NCBI RefSeq assembly: GCF_001956985.1
Contig: NZ_CP019082.1
Location: 1,240,001 to 1,304,000, forward strand
Direction: 5' to 3'
Source of the DNA: Paludisphaera borealis
GTDB taxonomy: Bacteria > Planctomycetota > Planctomycetia > Isosphaerales > Isosphaeraceae
DNA: 64,000 nt
The position numbers were made by a program, and so were the translations under genes. Each line of letters begins with the position of its first letter. Within the stretch, counting starts at the first letter, position 1. Positions 27,308-36,190 of this stretch are shown piece by piece. The notes beneath the pieces were generated by a model. The model saw only the letters and a program-made list of their open reading frames with translations. It ran no database searches and was not told where the DNA came from.

Positions 27308-28135
27308 AAGAAACCTCCCGGTTCGGGAACCTGCTCGAGTCGACCGGGGCGTCGGCTGGATTCGCGGAATGCGCGAGGAATCGAGTCTTCAATTCTTGTG
27401 CCGTTCCGCGCGATTCATGCCGGAACGCCGGCTTTCTTTTTGAGGGAGCCGACGTCCGACCGCACGTCGAGAATCACGATCCAAGCCGCGAGCGCGCCAG
27501 GAGCGGTCGGAGCGAGGATGACCAGCGATCCCGGGGAGAAAACGTCGTCGAGAGCTCGGAGGCTCTCGTGTTTGCGCCAAGATGTTTTGACGTCGAACGG
27601 CTCGGTCGGAACGCCTCGCCTTGGGCTTCGAGATCACGAGCGAGGCGAAGGAGGCGAGTTCCCTTCCAAGCGACCAGCGACAAGTTCGAACTTATCCGTG
27701 CCCGAACCGCGAATCCAGACTCCGTTCCAAGAATTATGAAAAAAAATTCAGCAACGCGGTCGCGAGGCGCGTTGCGCTTCATCGTCCCTGCGCGGCTCGC
27801 CCGGATGCGGGCTTTCGACGCCGTCGCCATCGCGCAAGGCAGTGAGCATCACTGGTCAACTAGAAGTGCGAACTGCCCGATGCCTTCGTCTCGCCGAAGT
27901 GGAACCCGGGGAACACTCGTCGGAGTCCGTCGTCCGCCGACGAGCAAGGGGACAGGGCTCGGAGCCGGGAGGGCGTCGACGCCCGCGACCCGAACGGGGA
28001 AGTCGCGCTCCAGGACGAGCACGTGATCCCCTTGATGTCGCATGCGGAGGCATTTCGCCCGTGATATCGGGGCCGACCAACGCTCAGGACGCCCAAAAAC
28101 GTTGACGAAAAGCAACAATCTCGGCTCTGTGTTCG

Positions 28136-28168
28136 CCCCGGGCGACGCGCCTCGCGTGTCGCCCGGGG
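28136..28168. other. 14-bp stem-loop in gene-poor region
   Basis: Bases 28136-28149 (CCCCGGGCGACGCG) pair with 28155-28168 (CGTGTCGCCCGGGG) around a five-base loop with a single G-U pair. No U-tract follows on either side, and no gene ends directly before it. It could be the end of an unannotated RNA or a processing structure. Confidence 0.5.
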
Positions 28169-28343
28169 CTTGCCTCGGGCGTAAGATCCTGTTGTGCCGA
28201 TTTGCGCGAATGCCGTGGGGCTGCGTACGCGATTCGTCGGGGTTGTGCGGATCGCGTCGACTGAGGGCGCCGGGGAGGGCTGCGTTTCGTATTGACCGTT
28301 GCGCCGGTCGGGCTGTTATTCTGGATGAGGCGAATCGTGGTGA

Positions 28344-28372
28344 TTCGGCACGCATTCTGGTATACTTATAAT
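28344..28372 (+). promoter_or_regulatory. Possible promoter with TATAAT -10
   Basis: A perfect -10 hexamer TATAAT lies at 28367-28372. The hexamer 17 nt upstream (TTCGGC, 28344-28349) is a poor -35. It would give a leader of about 440 nt with hairpins ahead of the hydrolase gene at 28818. Confidence 0.3.
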
Positions 28373-28817
28373 GACTTTGCAGTGGTGCCGGAAGGAGCTT
28401 CCGGAGCGGTTGCGCGGCGGCCGTGATGTGCGGCCGAGCGAATCATGACCTATACTTGCCCAAGGTCCTCGAACCACCGCGAGCGCGACCTGACCAGGGC
28501 GAATTGCATTCGGGTCCAAGGCGATAAACAGAGTTCGGGTCCGATAGCCGAATATTATCACCAGAGGGGTGCTGTTCGCTCCGCGTTCCAATCCGGGTCG
28601 CGTCGGCCCGGCGGTGAATTTGCTTTCTCCACCCTCCACAAGCCGATTCGATCCGCGTGTTGAGCTGAGCTGAGATGGCGAGGGAGTTGCCTCGTAGCGG
28701 CGGATGTTTCCAGAAACCTGAACGCTCGGGGTGCTTGCACCCCGGTGATTGGTTCGTGGCGGCTTCCTAGGTCGTGCTAGGCGACCAACATACTCTGGGT
28801 TCCTTAGAGAGGCCATT

Positions 28818-29666
28818 ATGCTAGGCTTGCTTTTTCTCATCATCCCCTGGTTCACGGATGCACCGGAAGAGCGTGAAATGACGGAACGCATGGTTCCGCA
28901 TGGGTTTCACGGCAACTACTGGGGCCCCCAGGCGACCAAAGCACGCCAGGAAGGCCGCTTGCCCGAAATCTCCATCACCCCACCAATGAAGCGCTGGGAC
29001 GAGTGGGGCCGGAAAGTCCTCCGCAACGGCGACATCCTGTTCCGGATGGGCGACGCTCGGCTCATGCACGGCTATTTCCCGATGAGTCGCTTTCTGGCCA
29101 ACGCCAGCGGTAGCAAGTTCTCGCACACGGCGATCGTGTCGATCGAGAAGGAGGGGCCGGTCGTCTATGACACGACCCGAACCAGCGTCTCCCGCCAGCC
29201 GTTCTGCGTCTGGATGCTCGACAACGTGGGCAACTTCGGGGTCAAGCGGTTGCGTTCCGAACATCGCGAGGCCGTTCCGCGCGTCATCGAATTCTGCCAG
29301 ACCGTTTTCGCCAAGCAGTTGCCCTTCGACTATGACCTGAACCTTGACGACAAGGCGCTATACTGCGTGGAGATGACCGAAAAGGCCTACCGTTACGCGG
29401 GGCTCAAGCTCTCCGATCCGATCAAGTTGGGCGATATGGAGCGAGCCAGCGAGTTCCCTCTCGCCATCATGGGCATCGCCACGGCGTCGCAGTATTTTCT
29501 CGACGATCCATTGACCCTTGAGAAGGAAGTCTTTTTCCCTGGCAACGAACGCCATGGAATCTGGTCGTCGCCGAAGCTCGAAGTCGTCGTCCCACCGACG
29601 TTCACGCCGGGCTATCCCTATATGGCCGATCACGGTTTGCCGGCCGTCGCCGCGTCCGCGAACTGA
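28818..29666 (+). CDS. YiiX/C92-like (permuted NlpC/P60) cysteine hydrolase
   Basis: This protein of about 282 aa has a short hydrophobic N terminus (MLGLLFLIIPWF), so it is probably exported or membrane-anchored. The hydrolase core starts at about residue 70 with NGDILFRMGDAR. The likely catalytic His is in KFSHTAIVSI and the Cys in ALYCVEMTEKAY, in the order His then Cys that marks permuted papain-like enzymes of the YiiX/YebB group (peptidase family C92). Substrates of relatives include peptidoglycan amides or lipids; here it is unknown. The ATG at 28818 has AGAGAGG 5 nt upstream; a TTG 69 nt earlier is unlikely. Confidence 0.8.
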   Translation: MLGLLFLIIPWFTDAPEEREMTERMVPHGFHGNYWGPQATKARQEGRLPEISITPPMKRWDEWGRKVLRNGDILFRMGDARLMHGYFPMSRFLANASGSKFSHTAIVSIEKEGPVVYDTTRTSVSRQPFCVWMLDNVGNFGVKRLRSEHREAVPRVIEFCQTVFAKQLPFDYDLNLDDKALYCVEMTEKAYRYAGLKLSDPIKLGDMERASEFPLAIMGIATASQYFLDDPLTLEKEVFFPGNERHGIWSSPKLEVVVPPTFTPGYPYMADHGLPAVAASAN

Positions 29667-29702
29667 GGCCGGGCCCGCACGGGACTGCCCTGGATCGCGG
29701 GC

Positions 29703-30416
29703 TCATGCGCTTCGATTTCGGTCTCGCGACGAAGCGGGCGCGGCAGGCCCCACGCCGGGAATCCCGTACCGGCGTGGGCCCATCGAGTCGTCGCGCCCTG
29801 GGGCGTCCGGGCGTGGTGCCGTCCGTCGGCCATGGTCGGTTCGCATCGCCAGGGCGGCTCCCAGGGCGACCAGGCCGATCCCGCCGAGTTCCAGGATCGC
29901 GTTCCATTTGACGCCGGCCAGTCTGGTCTGGATGAACGCATCGACATGGTGGAATGACGCCGCCCGGATCACGACGAACGCCAGCAGCAACACGACGCCC
30001 GCTAGGGCCGTGATGTTTCGCTTCCATTCCTTCCGGGCGATCCATGCGAACGCCGCCAGGGCGACCAGCGCGGCGACGCCGACGGCGGCGATGAAGAGAA
30101 GCTGCACCTCTCTGCGTTGCGCGTACCAGTTCTGGCTCTTCGCGAGGGTGCGAGCGACGTCGGTCAACAAGCTTTGCAGATCAAGCTGCTTGTTGACTCC
30201 GAGGAACCCGATCAGTCCGGTGAGGATCAGCCAGAACGTCGGGCTGGTGTTTGCTCCGGCTTGATCCGCGCGGCGATCCAGCCGCCATGCCCGACCGCAG
30301 GCGATCGCCGCCGCGAAGTACGCCGCCACGGTGAACCAGCCGATGGGCGTTGGGTCTCCGATCCCCGGCCGCCAATGGCCGTCGCTCATCGCCGCGACAA
30401 GGATGACGTCGTGCAA
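29703..30416 (-). CDS. Hypothetical integral membrane protein
   Basis: This protein of about 237 aa has four hydrophobic segments: near residues 20-38 (WFTVAAYFAAAIACG), 60-75 (FWLILTGLIGFLG), 105-125 (LLFIAAVGVAALVALAAFAW) and 130-150 (ITALAGVVLLLAFVVIRAA), with a fifth weaker one near 170-190. A polar C-terminal tail follows. The start is uncertain: TTG 30416 has AGGAG 9 nt upstream, while ATG 30389 has no such site but gives a more natural N terminus. No family is recognised. It is convergent with the C92-like hydrolase, 36 nt from its stop. Confidence 0.65.
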   Translation of the reverse strand: MHDVILVAAMSDGHWRPGIGDPTPIGWFTVAAYFAAAIACGRAWRLDRRADQAGANTSPTFWLILTGLIGFLGVNKQLDLQSLLTDVARTLAKSQNWYAQRREVQLLFIAAVGVAALVALAAFAWIARKEWKRNITALAGVVLLLAFVVIRAASFHHVDAFIQTRLAGVKWNAILELGGIGLVALGAALAMRTDHGRRTAPRPDAPGRDDSMGPRRYGIPGVGPAAPASSRDRNRSA

Positions 30417-30693
30417 AATCAACAACTCCTGGTGCTTACCGGAATCCAGACGGACTTCACGATCCCGAGTCTACGCCGCGGCGACGCGATTGAGAACGGA
30501 AATACCTGTTCCTTCAACCCAGGCCCGCGCGTGCCCGCGACGTTGACCGTCGGCTACGATCCGAACTGGTCCGACGGCGGTCCGGACGGCCGGCACGTGG
30601 CCGTGCTCGGACGTCTGATGCCGCGCCTTTGGAGAATCTCAGGCGCGGTCCCGAGTTTGCTGGACCAGTGGCATGGGGATCGGCGAGGCGGGT

Positions 30694-30897
30694 TCACATG
30701 TGAGGCTTCCTGGCGTTCGATCTGCCGGTCGATTTCGCATTATGGGGCATCGCCGACTTGCTCAATTCATCAAGCTGCGCCTGCGTGGGGGCGTAGGGGG
30801 ATTTCGCGATCGGGCTGTCCACGTCATTTCCACCGCAACCGGCCAGGGGGATGGTGAGAAAGGCCGCGACGATCGCCAGGCGATACTTTCGGAACAT
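30694..30897 (-). CDS. Small lipoprotein
   Basis: This 67-aa protein has a type II signal peptide: basic start (MFRKYRLA), hydrophobic core and lipobox LAGC with the lipidated cysteine at residue 21. The mature part is 47 residues and polar, with no domain. GGAGG lies 7 nt before the ATG. It follows the DUF1559 gene on the same strand by 106 nt; small lipoproteins after DUF1559 genes are common in planctomycetes as far as I recall. Confidence 0.8.
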   Translation of the reverse strand: MFRKYRLAIVAAFLTIPLAGCGGNDVDSPIAKSPYAPTQAQLDELSKSAMPHNAKSTGRSNARKPHM

Positions 30898-31003
30898 GAT
30901 GGGGCCTCCGCGGGATGAGTCGTCGAATTCCTGGGACTTCGGGAAGGTCTGGACGAACGTAACGGAGTCCGTCCAGACGTGAGCCCGGCGACGGCTTGAG
31001 GGG

Positions 31004-32134
31004 TCAATACGAGTCGCTGCTGAGGACCTCGCCGCCGTTTCGAGTGCCGAGACCCCACCAGGCCTGGTAGCTCACGGTGTTTTTGATGAATTTGACCGAG
31101 CCGTCGCTGAAGCCGATGTTCACGCCGCCGGGATGGTTGCTGCTAGGCGGGATGCCGTCCGTATAAGATCCCCATCCGGCGGTGTTGCCATCGGCCGAGT
31201 TGTCGCAACCCGGCGCGTTGGGAGGCAGCCAGTGGTTGTACGCATCCCACATCAAGCCCGAATTGGCGTTGCCTGAGATCCAGAAATTGCCGTTGGCTGG
31301 CGCAAGCGGGCCGAAACCAGGGGTCGTCCCCGGGAGACTCTGGCACGCCGTGGCGAATTGCATGGAGGCCAGTGGGTTCGCCCCACCCTGGTCTGCCGCG
31401 ACGGTCAGCCCGCTCGTGAACAGATACGTCGGCTTTCGACGAGCTGAGGAGATGGTTACCGAACTCGCGACAGGTCCCGAGCCCACCAGGGTCTCGCTGA
31501 AGAGGGCGGTATTCGAAGATCCGTCGGTCATCGACTCGATCCCGAAGGAACCGCAGTTGCCGTTCGTGTACCCCGTGCTGGTGCCCGCACCGTCGCTCCT
31601 CATCGGCACGAGGGCTCCGCTCCACGTCATCGCGGCGGCCGGACCGCCGATGTTCGCGACGTAGTTCTTCCAACCCCATGCATTCGTCGGCGTTCGCGAG
31701 TCCTCCGAAGGGCACATCATCGTCGACACCTTGGCGGCCAGCACGGTTGAATTGACCAAGCCGTTCGGAGCAGCCGGATTGCCTTGATTCACCCCCACCA
31801 TGAAATTGATCGCATTGTAGAGGGGCATCTGCTCCATGTTGGGCAAGATGGACGCCGTCCAATCGAGCACCCAGGGATCACTGCCGGACTTGAGGGTTTC
31901 CGCATTGGAGATGTTCGCCACCAGCGGCGGGAAGACGTTCTGCTGCGACATGTAATTGTGGATGGCCAACCCCAACTGCTTGAGGTTGTTGACGCATTGC
32001 GCCCGGCGGGCCGCTTCACGGGCCGACTGAACGGCGGGCAGAAGTAGAGCGATCAGGACGGCGATGATGGCGATGACCACCAGCAATTCGATCAACGTGA
32101 AGGCGCGGCGATGTGACGATCCAAATGGTTTCAT
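31004..32134 (-). CDS. DUF1559 prepilin-like protein
   Basis: This 376-aa protein belongs to the type II secretion/pseudopilin-like family that is massively expanded in planctomycetes. It has an N-methylation signature (RRAFTLIELLVVIAIIAVLI) near residues 9-28, followed by LLPAVQSAREAARRAQCVNN, which is diagnostic of DUF1559. The C-terminal signature reads GGVNIGFSDGSVKFI (the usual H-x-G-G-x-N...DGSV block, here NHPGGVNIGF). Cleavage would fall before the first Phe-Thr-Leu residue. AAGGA lies 7 nt before the ATG. The function of individual members is unknown; surface display or pilus-like roles are inferred. Confidence 0.95.
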   Translation of the reverse strand: MKPFGSSHRRAFTLIELLVVIAIIAVLIALLLPAVQSAREAARRAQCVNNLKQLGLAIHNYMSQQNVFPPLVANISNAETLKSGSDPWVLDWTASILPNMEQMPLYNAINFMVGVNQGNPAAPNGLVNSTVLAAKVSTMMCPSEDSRTPTNAWGWKNYVANIGGPAAAMTWSGALVPMRSDGAGTSTGYTNGNCGSFGIESMTDGSSNTALFSETLVGSGPVASSVTISSARRKPTYLFTSGLTVAADQGGANPLASMQFATACQSLPGTTPGFGPLAPANGNFWISGNANSGLMWDAYNHWLPPNAPGCDNSADGNTAGWGSYTDGIPPSSNHPGGVNIGFSDGSVKFIKNTVSYQAWWGLGTRNGGEVLSSDSY

Positions 32135-32591
32135 CCGATGTCCTTTTTGTGTTGGTCAGACGACGAGGATCGGAGGCTTCGCACGAAAGAAGTGCCGATG
32201 AATGACACTTCATGAAAAAATCATAATGAATGCGGAAGGGACCGTCGAGTACTAAATTCTTGGGGCTCGCGGAATTTGGCGGGGTCGAGGGGACTGCCGA
32301 GCGGAGATGGCAAAATAAGACGACATGATTCGCGACGCCCCGAGGAGGGAATGAATCATGATTGAGGTGATCGCGGCGCTGGCATCGCGACGATGTCGAC
32401 TTGATTGCTTACTCGCCTCGATGTGCGCCTGTGCATGAGCTGTGAGCCAGATTCCGGCCAGCCATTCGAGACGGCACCGAGATAGTGGAGTTCCAGACCC
32501 TGCCGTTGGGCGATCGACTTGGAATTCTTCCAAAGACGCGCGGCGAGGGTGGCTAAGCTCGATCGAGCTTAAGGTGGGAGAGAGAGAAAAG
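32135..32591. other. Intergenic region before tRNA-Arg, no gene seen
   Basis: This 457-nt region lies upstream of the DUF1559 gene (minus) and downstream of the tRNA-Arg gene (minus). A run of A near 32215 and the motif TATGAT on the minus strand in the same place could be the DUF1559 promoter. No open frame looks coding. Confidence 0.45.
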
Positions 32592-32665
32592 TGCGCCCGG
32601 TAGGAGTCGAACCTACAACCTTCGGATTCGAAGTCCGCGACTCTATCCAATTGAGCTACGAGCGC
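32592..32665 (-). tRNA. tRNA-Arg (anticodon UCG)
   Basis: This 74-nt minus-strand gene has acceptor arms GCGCTCG and CGGGCGC with one G-U pair and discriminator A. The anticodon loop CTTCGAA contains TCG, and the T-arm is GTAGG-TTCGACT-CCTAC. CCA is not encoded. It reads CGA and related CGN codons. Confidence 0.95.
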
Positions 32666-32815
32666 AGTAGTTAGTTACGAATATAGCACGCTAAAGTCGG
32701 TTGGCAAGATGGTTGAGATGAATCCGCTGGAGTCCGCGGACCAGTGGCGAGGCGCGGGATCGAGAGGAGTTCAAGAAGTTGGGCGAATCTCGGCCACGAA
32801 CCGGGCTCGATTGGA

Positions 32816-32821
32816 TATAAT
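32816..32821 (+). promoter_or_regulatory. Possible -10 element (TATAAT) upstream of rimO
   Basis: A perfect TATAAT lies 107 nt before the rimO start, in an otherwise GC-rich region. No good -35 hexamer is found 16-18 nt upstream. Confidence 0.3.
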
Positions 32822-32927
32822 AGGTGATTCCGCCTGCCGAGCTTGCTGGTTCACGTGATTTCCATTCGTGCGGATCGAGCTGATCGAACCGCCGCCGTCC
32901 GTCTTGTCGAGAACCATTGACGTTCCC

Positions 32928-34376
32928 ATGACTTCAGAAAGTTCGCCCGAAAGCCCCGAAGTTCGAGGGACGATCTCGTTCGTCAGCCTCGGCTGTTCCA
33001 AGAACCTCGTCGACTCCGAGCGGATGCTCGGGCTGTTGGCCCAGGACGGCTACGCGCTGGTCCCCGAGGGACAGTCGTCCGACCTGGTGATCGTCAACAC
33101 CTGCGGGTTCATCGACGCCGCGCGGAAGGAATCGTGCGGGGTGATCGAGGAGATGCTCGAACGCAAGCGCGACGGTCGCGTCAAGGGCGTGATCGTCGCC
33201 GGCTGCCTGGCCGAGCGCCAGAAAGACCAGTTGCTCGACGAGTTTCCGGACGTCGACCAGGTGGTCGGCGTCTTTGGCCGCGAGCAGATCGTCCAGGTGT
33301 CCAACCGCATCCTCGGCGGTCTCCACGAGCAGCGGACGCTGTTCCGCCCTGCCCCGGTCGACGCCCAGGACGACCGCGCCCGGCTCCGGATCACGCCCCG
33401 CCACCTGGCGTATCTAAAGGTCTCGGAAGGCTGCGACCGGCTCTGCACCTTCTGCGCGATCCCCTACATGCGGGGCAAGCACGTCACGAAGCCGATCGAG
33501 CGAGTCGTCGAGGAGGCCCGCGAGCTGGCCCGCGACGGCGTTCGCGAGTTGATCCTGGTTGCGCAGGACATGACGTATTACGGCGTCGACCTTTACGGTC
33601 GGCCGCGCCTGGCCGAGCTGCTCCGCGAGCTGGATCAGATCGAAGAGTTGGACTGGATTCGCATCCTCTACAACTACCCGAACTATTTCACCGAAGAGCT
33701 TTACGAGGTCCTTGGGAGTTCCAAGCGGATCGTCCCGTACCTCGACATGCCCTTGCAGCACATCAACGACCGGATGCTCAAGGTTATGAACCGCCGTCAC
33801 ACCCGCGCCGAGACCGAGGCGATCATCAACCGCCTGCGGGCGACGATGCCGGGGCTCGTGCTGCGGACGACGTTCATCGTCGGCTTTCCGGGCGAGACCG
33901 ACGCCGAGTTCGAAGAGATGGCCGACTTCGTGGCCGCGACCCGGTTCGAGCGGCTGGGGGTCTTCACCTACTCGCTCGAACCCGACACGCCGGCCGCCAA
34001 GCTGCCGAACCAGCTTCCCGACGACCTCAAGGAAGCGCGTCGCGAGCGGATCATGACGATCCAGCAGCCGATCGCCGAGGAGTTCAACCGCAGCCTGGTG
34101 GGTCGCACGCTCGACGTCTTGATTGACGGCCGGGCGCCCGGTCAGGACGACGTCTGGATCGGCCGGACCTTCGCCGACGCTCCCGACGTCGACGGCGTCA
34201 CTTTGATCCGCGACCCCGGGCTCCAGGCCGGCGACATCGTCCCTTGTGAAATCCTCGAGACCCAGGGCTACGACCTCGTCGCCCGCTCGCTGGCCCTGCC
34301 CGCCCGGCGGAAGCGAGCCCGTCCCCGGGCTCGAAAGCGGCCGACCTCGTCGCTGACGATCCTCGATGGGATGTGA
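32928..34376 (+). CDS. rimO: Ribosomal protein S12 methylthiotransferase RimO
   Basis: This 482-aa radical-SAM enzyme adds a methylthio group to the conserved aspartate of ribosomal protein S12. The N-terminal UPF0004 domain has SLGCSKNLVDSERMLG and the further cluster cysteines in VNTCGF and VAGCLAE. The radical-SAM motif is C169-x3-C173-x2-C176 in GCDRLCTFCAIPYMRG. The C-terminal TRAM domain follows at about 375-440, and the last 30 residues are a basic Arg/Pro-rich extension beyond the usual end. SLGCSKNLVDSE and the cluster context separate it from MiaB. I use ATG 32928, which leaves the family-typical short N terminus. Confidence 0.96.
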   Translation: MTSESSPESPEVRGTISFVSLGCSKNLVDSERMLGLLAQDGYALVPEGQSSDLVIVNTCGFIDAARKESCGVIEEMLERKRDGRVKGVIVAGCLAERQKDQLLDEFPDVDQVVGVFGREQIVQVSNRILGGLHEQRTLFRPAPVDAQDDRARLRITPRHLAYLKVSEGCDRLCTFCAIPYMRGKHVTKPIERVVEEARELARDGVRELILVAQDMTYYGVDLYGRPRLAELLRELDQIEELDWIRILYNYPNYFTEELYEVLGSSKRIVPYLDMPLQHINDRMLKVMNRRHTRAETEAIINRLRATMPGLVLRTTFIVGFPGETDAEFEEMADFVAATRFERLGVFTYSLEPDTPAAKLPNQLPDDLKEARRERIMTIQQPIAEEFNRSLVGRTLDVLIDGRAPGQDDVWIGRTFADAPDVDGVTLIRDPGLQAGDIVPCEILETQGYDLVARSLALPARRKRARPRARKRPTSSLTILDGM

Positions 34377-34448
34377 CGGGTCTCCCTGCTCAAGCTTTGG
34401 GCCGGCCTTGGTATCGACGTTCCTTCTTGATCCAGACTCCGGTGCGCC

Positions 34449-35063
34449 ATGAATCGCCTCGAGAATTCCACGGTCATGGACGCCGGTCCCCGGACGGCCG
34501 GGCGGTTCTGGAACGTGCCCAACACGCTGACGGTAGGCCGGTTGGGGCTGGCCGTCTTCGATTTCCTGATGATCTCGCGCGGGTGGTACGCGTGGGCGCT
34601 CGGGCTGTTCGTGATCGCGGCCCTTTCCGACGCCCTCGACGGCTATTTCGCGCGATTGCTCAACCAAGATACGCCGCTGGGCCGTCAGCTCGACCCCTTG
34701 ATCGACAAGGTGATCGTCTCGGGCGCGTACATTTACCTGGCCGCGATCCCCGGCACCGGGGTCTTCCCCTGGATGGTCACGGCGATCGTCGTCCGCGAGC
34801 TGCTGATTCAGGGGCTGCGCAGTTTGCTCGAAGGCCAGGGGCAGGCGTTCGGCGCCAAGATGGCGGGCAAGCTGAAGACGTTGTTTCAGTGCCTGTCGAT
34901 CTCGGCCGTGCTCCTGTGCCTGTCGCTCGAAGCGCCGCCGTACGGGCTCACGACGGCCCGCGACGTGCTGACCTGGACGGCCGTCGGCCTGACCATCTAC
35001 AGCGGCGCCAGCTACCTCACCGGCGCGATGCCGGCGCTGCGGGGCGAAGCGTCGCGACGCTAA
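34449..35063 (+). CDS. pgsA: CDP-diacylglycerol-glycerol-3-phosphate phosphatidyltransferase-like protein
   Basis: This 204-aa membrane enzyme is of the CDP-alcohol phosphatidyltransferase family and probably makes phosphatidylglycerophosphate from CDP-diacylglycerol. The catalytic pattern D-x2-DG-x2-AR-x8-G-x3-D-x3-D is complete: SDALDGYFARLL followed by TPLGRQLDPLIDK, about residues 59-84. N-terminal NVPNTLTVGRLGLAVFDFL is the usual first membrane helix, and three to four more follow. It sits between rimO and uppP on the same strand. Substrate choice (glycerol-3-phosphate or another alcohol) cannot be proved from the sequence. Confidence 0.88.
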   Translation: MNRLENSTVMDAGPRTAGRFWNVPNTLTVGRLGLAVFDFLMISRGWYAWALGLFVIAALSDALDGYFARLLNQDTPLGRQLDPLIDKVIVSGAYIYLAAIPGTGVFPWMVTAIVVRELLIQGLRSLLEGQGQAFGAKMAGKLKTLFQCLSISAVLLCLSLEAPPYGLTTARDVLTWTAVGLTIYSGASYLTGAMPALRGEASRR

Positions 35064-35155
35064 GTGGTTTTACGTCCTAAGCTTGGGCGGAGTCGAAGGC
35101 GATTTCGCTCCCCGCCGTCTCTCCGCCCATCCTCGAATCATATTGGCGAATACTC

Positions 35156-36190
35156 ATGGAATGGCTTGAATCCTTGATCCTTGGGATCGTCCAGGGGGTC
35201 ACCGAATTTCTGCCGGTCTCCAGCGACGGACATCTTCTGGTCACGCAGCAGCTCTTCGCCTGGCTGACAGGCAACCAGCGGAGCGGTCATCAGAACATCT
35301 TCTTCGATGTGATGCTCCACCTGGGCACCGTGGCGGCGATCCTGGTCCATTACCGCCGGCCGATCCGGGAAGGCGTGCGAGGCTTCGTTTTCAATAAGCC
35401 GGACGTCGCGCCGGGGTTCGATCGAGCGTCGATCTTTCGGATCGTTCTGCTGGCGGCGGTCGCGACCGTGCCGCTGGTCCCGTTCGCCCTGTTCTTCAAG
35501 AAGCGGATCGACGCCACGTTTGAGAGCGACATCGCGGCCCCGATCGGGTTCTTGATCTCCGCGGCGATCCTCGCGCTGGTCTCGATGAAGATGCGAGGGC
35601 CGGAAGGGGGCAAGGAACCCGCCGAGACGACGTGGGTCGACGCCCTCCTGATCGGCCTGGCGCAGACGCTCGCCCCGCTGCCGGGGGTGAGTCGGAGCGG
35701 GATGACGATCGCCGCGGCCCTGGCCCTGGGCCTTTCCCGCGCCTGGGCGGTCCGGTTCAGCCTCGGGATCGCCGTGCCGGCCGTCTGCGGCGCAGCGCTT
35801 TACGAGCTGAAGGACGCGATCAAGAACCCCGAAGCCCTGGGCCTGACGCCCGACCGGATCGCACAGACGCTCGCCGCCGCGGTGATCGCCGGAATCGTCG
35901 GCTATGCAGCGATCGTCTGGCTGATCCGAGTTGTCCGAGCGGGTCGATTGTGGTATTTTTCTGTATACCTGGTTGTGATGGCGATCGTGGTACTGAGTCT
36001 GGTCTCGGCGTCCGGAAGGAGCGGCGATGGTTCCTCAACGAAGGCTCTGGACCGGACCGCCGGGGGCCGCGCTGCGGAATCATCTGCTGTCGCTCGATCC
36101 GGCTTACCGCTCGGCGCTCTGGATCGTCCCGACCCCGCTGGCCCGCGATCAAATGATCCGCGAGCTGGCCTTGCGTTCGACCCCCGGTGA
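35156..36190 (+). CDS. uppP: Undecaprenyl-diphosphatase UppP (BacA) with C-terminal extension
   Basis: This 344-aa membrane phosphatase recycles undecaprenyl pyrophosphate for peptidoglycan synthesis. The first catalytic block is GIVQGVTEFLPVSSDGHLL near residues 10-28 (the usual SSSAHL reads SSDGHL), and the second is PLPGVSRSGMTIAAALALGL near 175. Eight or so hydrophobic segments end at about residue 285. The remaining 58 residues (from SASGRSGDGSS) are polar, Ala/Arg/Pro-rich and unlike the family. They are encoded in DNA that also encodes the N terminus of the next gene in another frame, so the stop at 36188-36190 lies 164 nt inside that gene. Confidence 0.9.
   Translation: MEWLESLILGIVQGVTEFLPVSSDGHLLVTQQLFAWLTGNQRSGHQNIFFDVMLHLGTVAAILVHYRRPIREGVRGFVFNKPDVAPGFDRASIFRIVLLAAVATVPLVPFALFFKKRIDATFESDIAAPIGFLISAAILALVSMKMRGPEGGKEPAETTWVDALLIGLAQTLAPLPGVSRSGMTIAAALALGLSRAWAVRFSLGIAVPAVCGAALYELKDAIKNPEALGLTPDRIAQTLAAAVIAGIVGYAAIVWLIRVVRAGRLWYFSVYLVVMAIVVLSLVSASGRSGDGSSTKALDRTAGGRAAESSAVARSGLPLGALDRPDPAGPRSNDPRAGLAFDPR

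Larger units (their letters stand above)
27308..28817. other. 1.5-kb gene-poor region
   Basis: No open frame here has a recognisable protein composition; the candidates overlap each other on both strands and are Arg/Ser/Pro-rich. The stretch 27640-27760 is more AT-rich and contains a run of A (around 27740). It holds a 14-bp hairpin at 28136-28168, a shorter hairpin at 28388-28404 (CCGGAAG-GAG-CTTCCGG), paired CGGCCG motifs near 28420-28435 and a TATAAT at 28367. Together these suggest regulatory or non-coding RNA content, or decayed coding sequence. Confidence 0.5.

Noticed and set aside
26012-27739. A 575-codon plus-strand frame opposite ureC, ureB and ureA
   Set aside because: It is antisense to three urease genes and continues into the gene-poor gap; no protein-like features.
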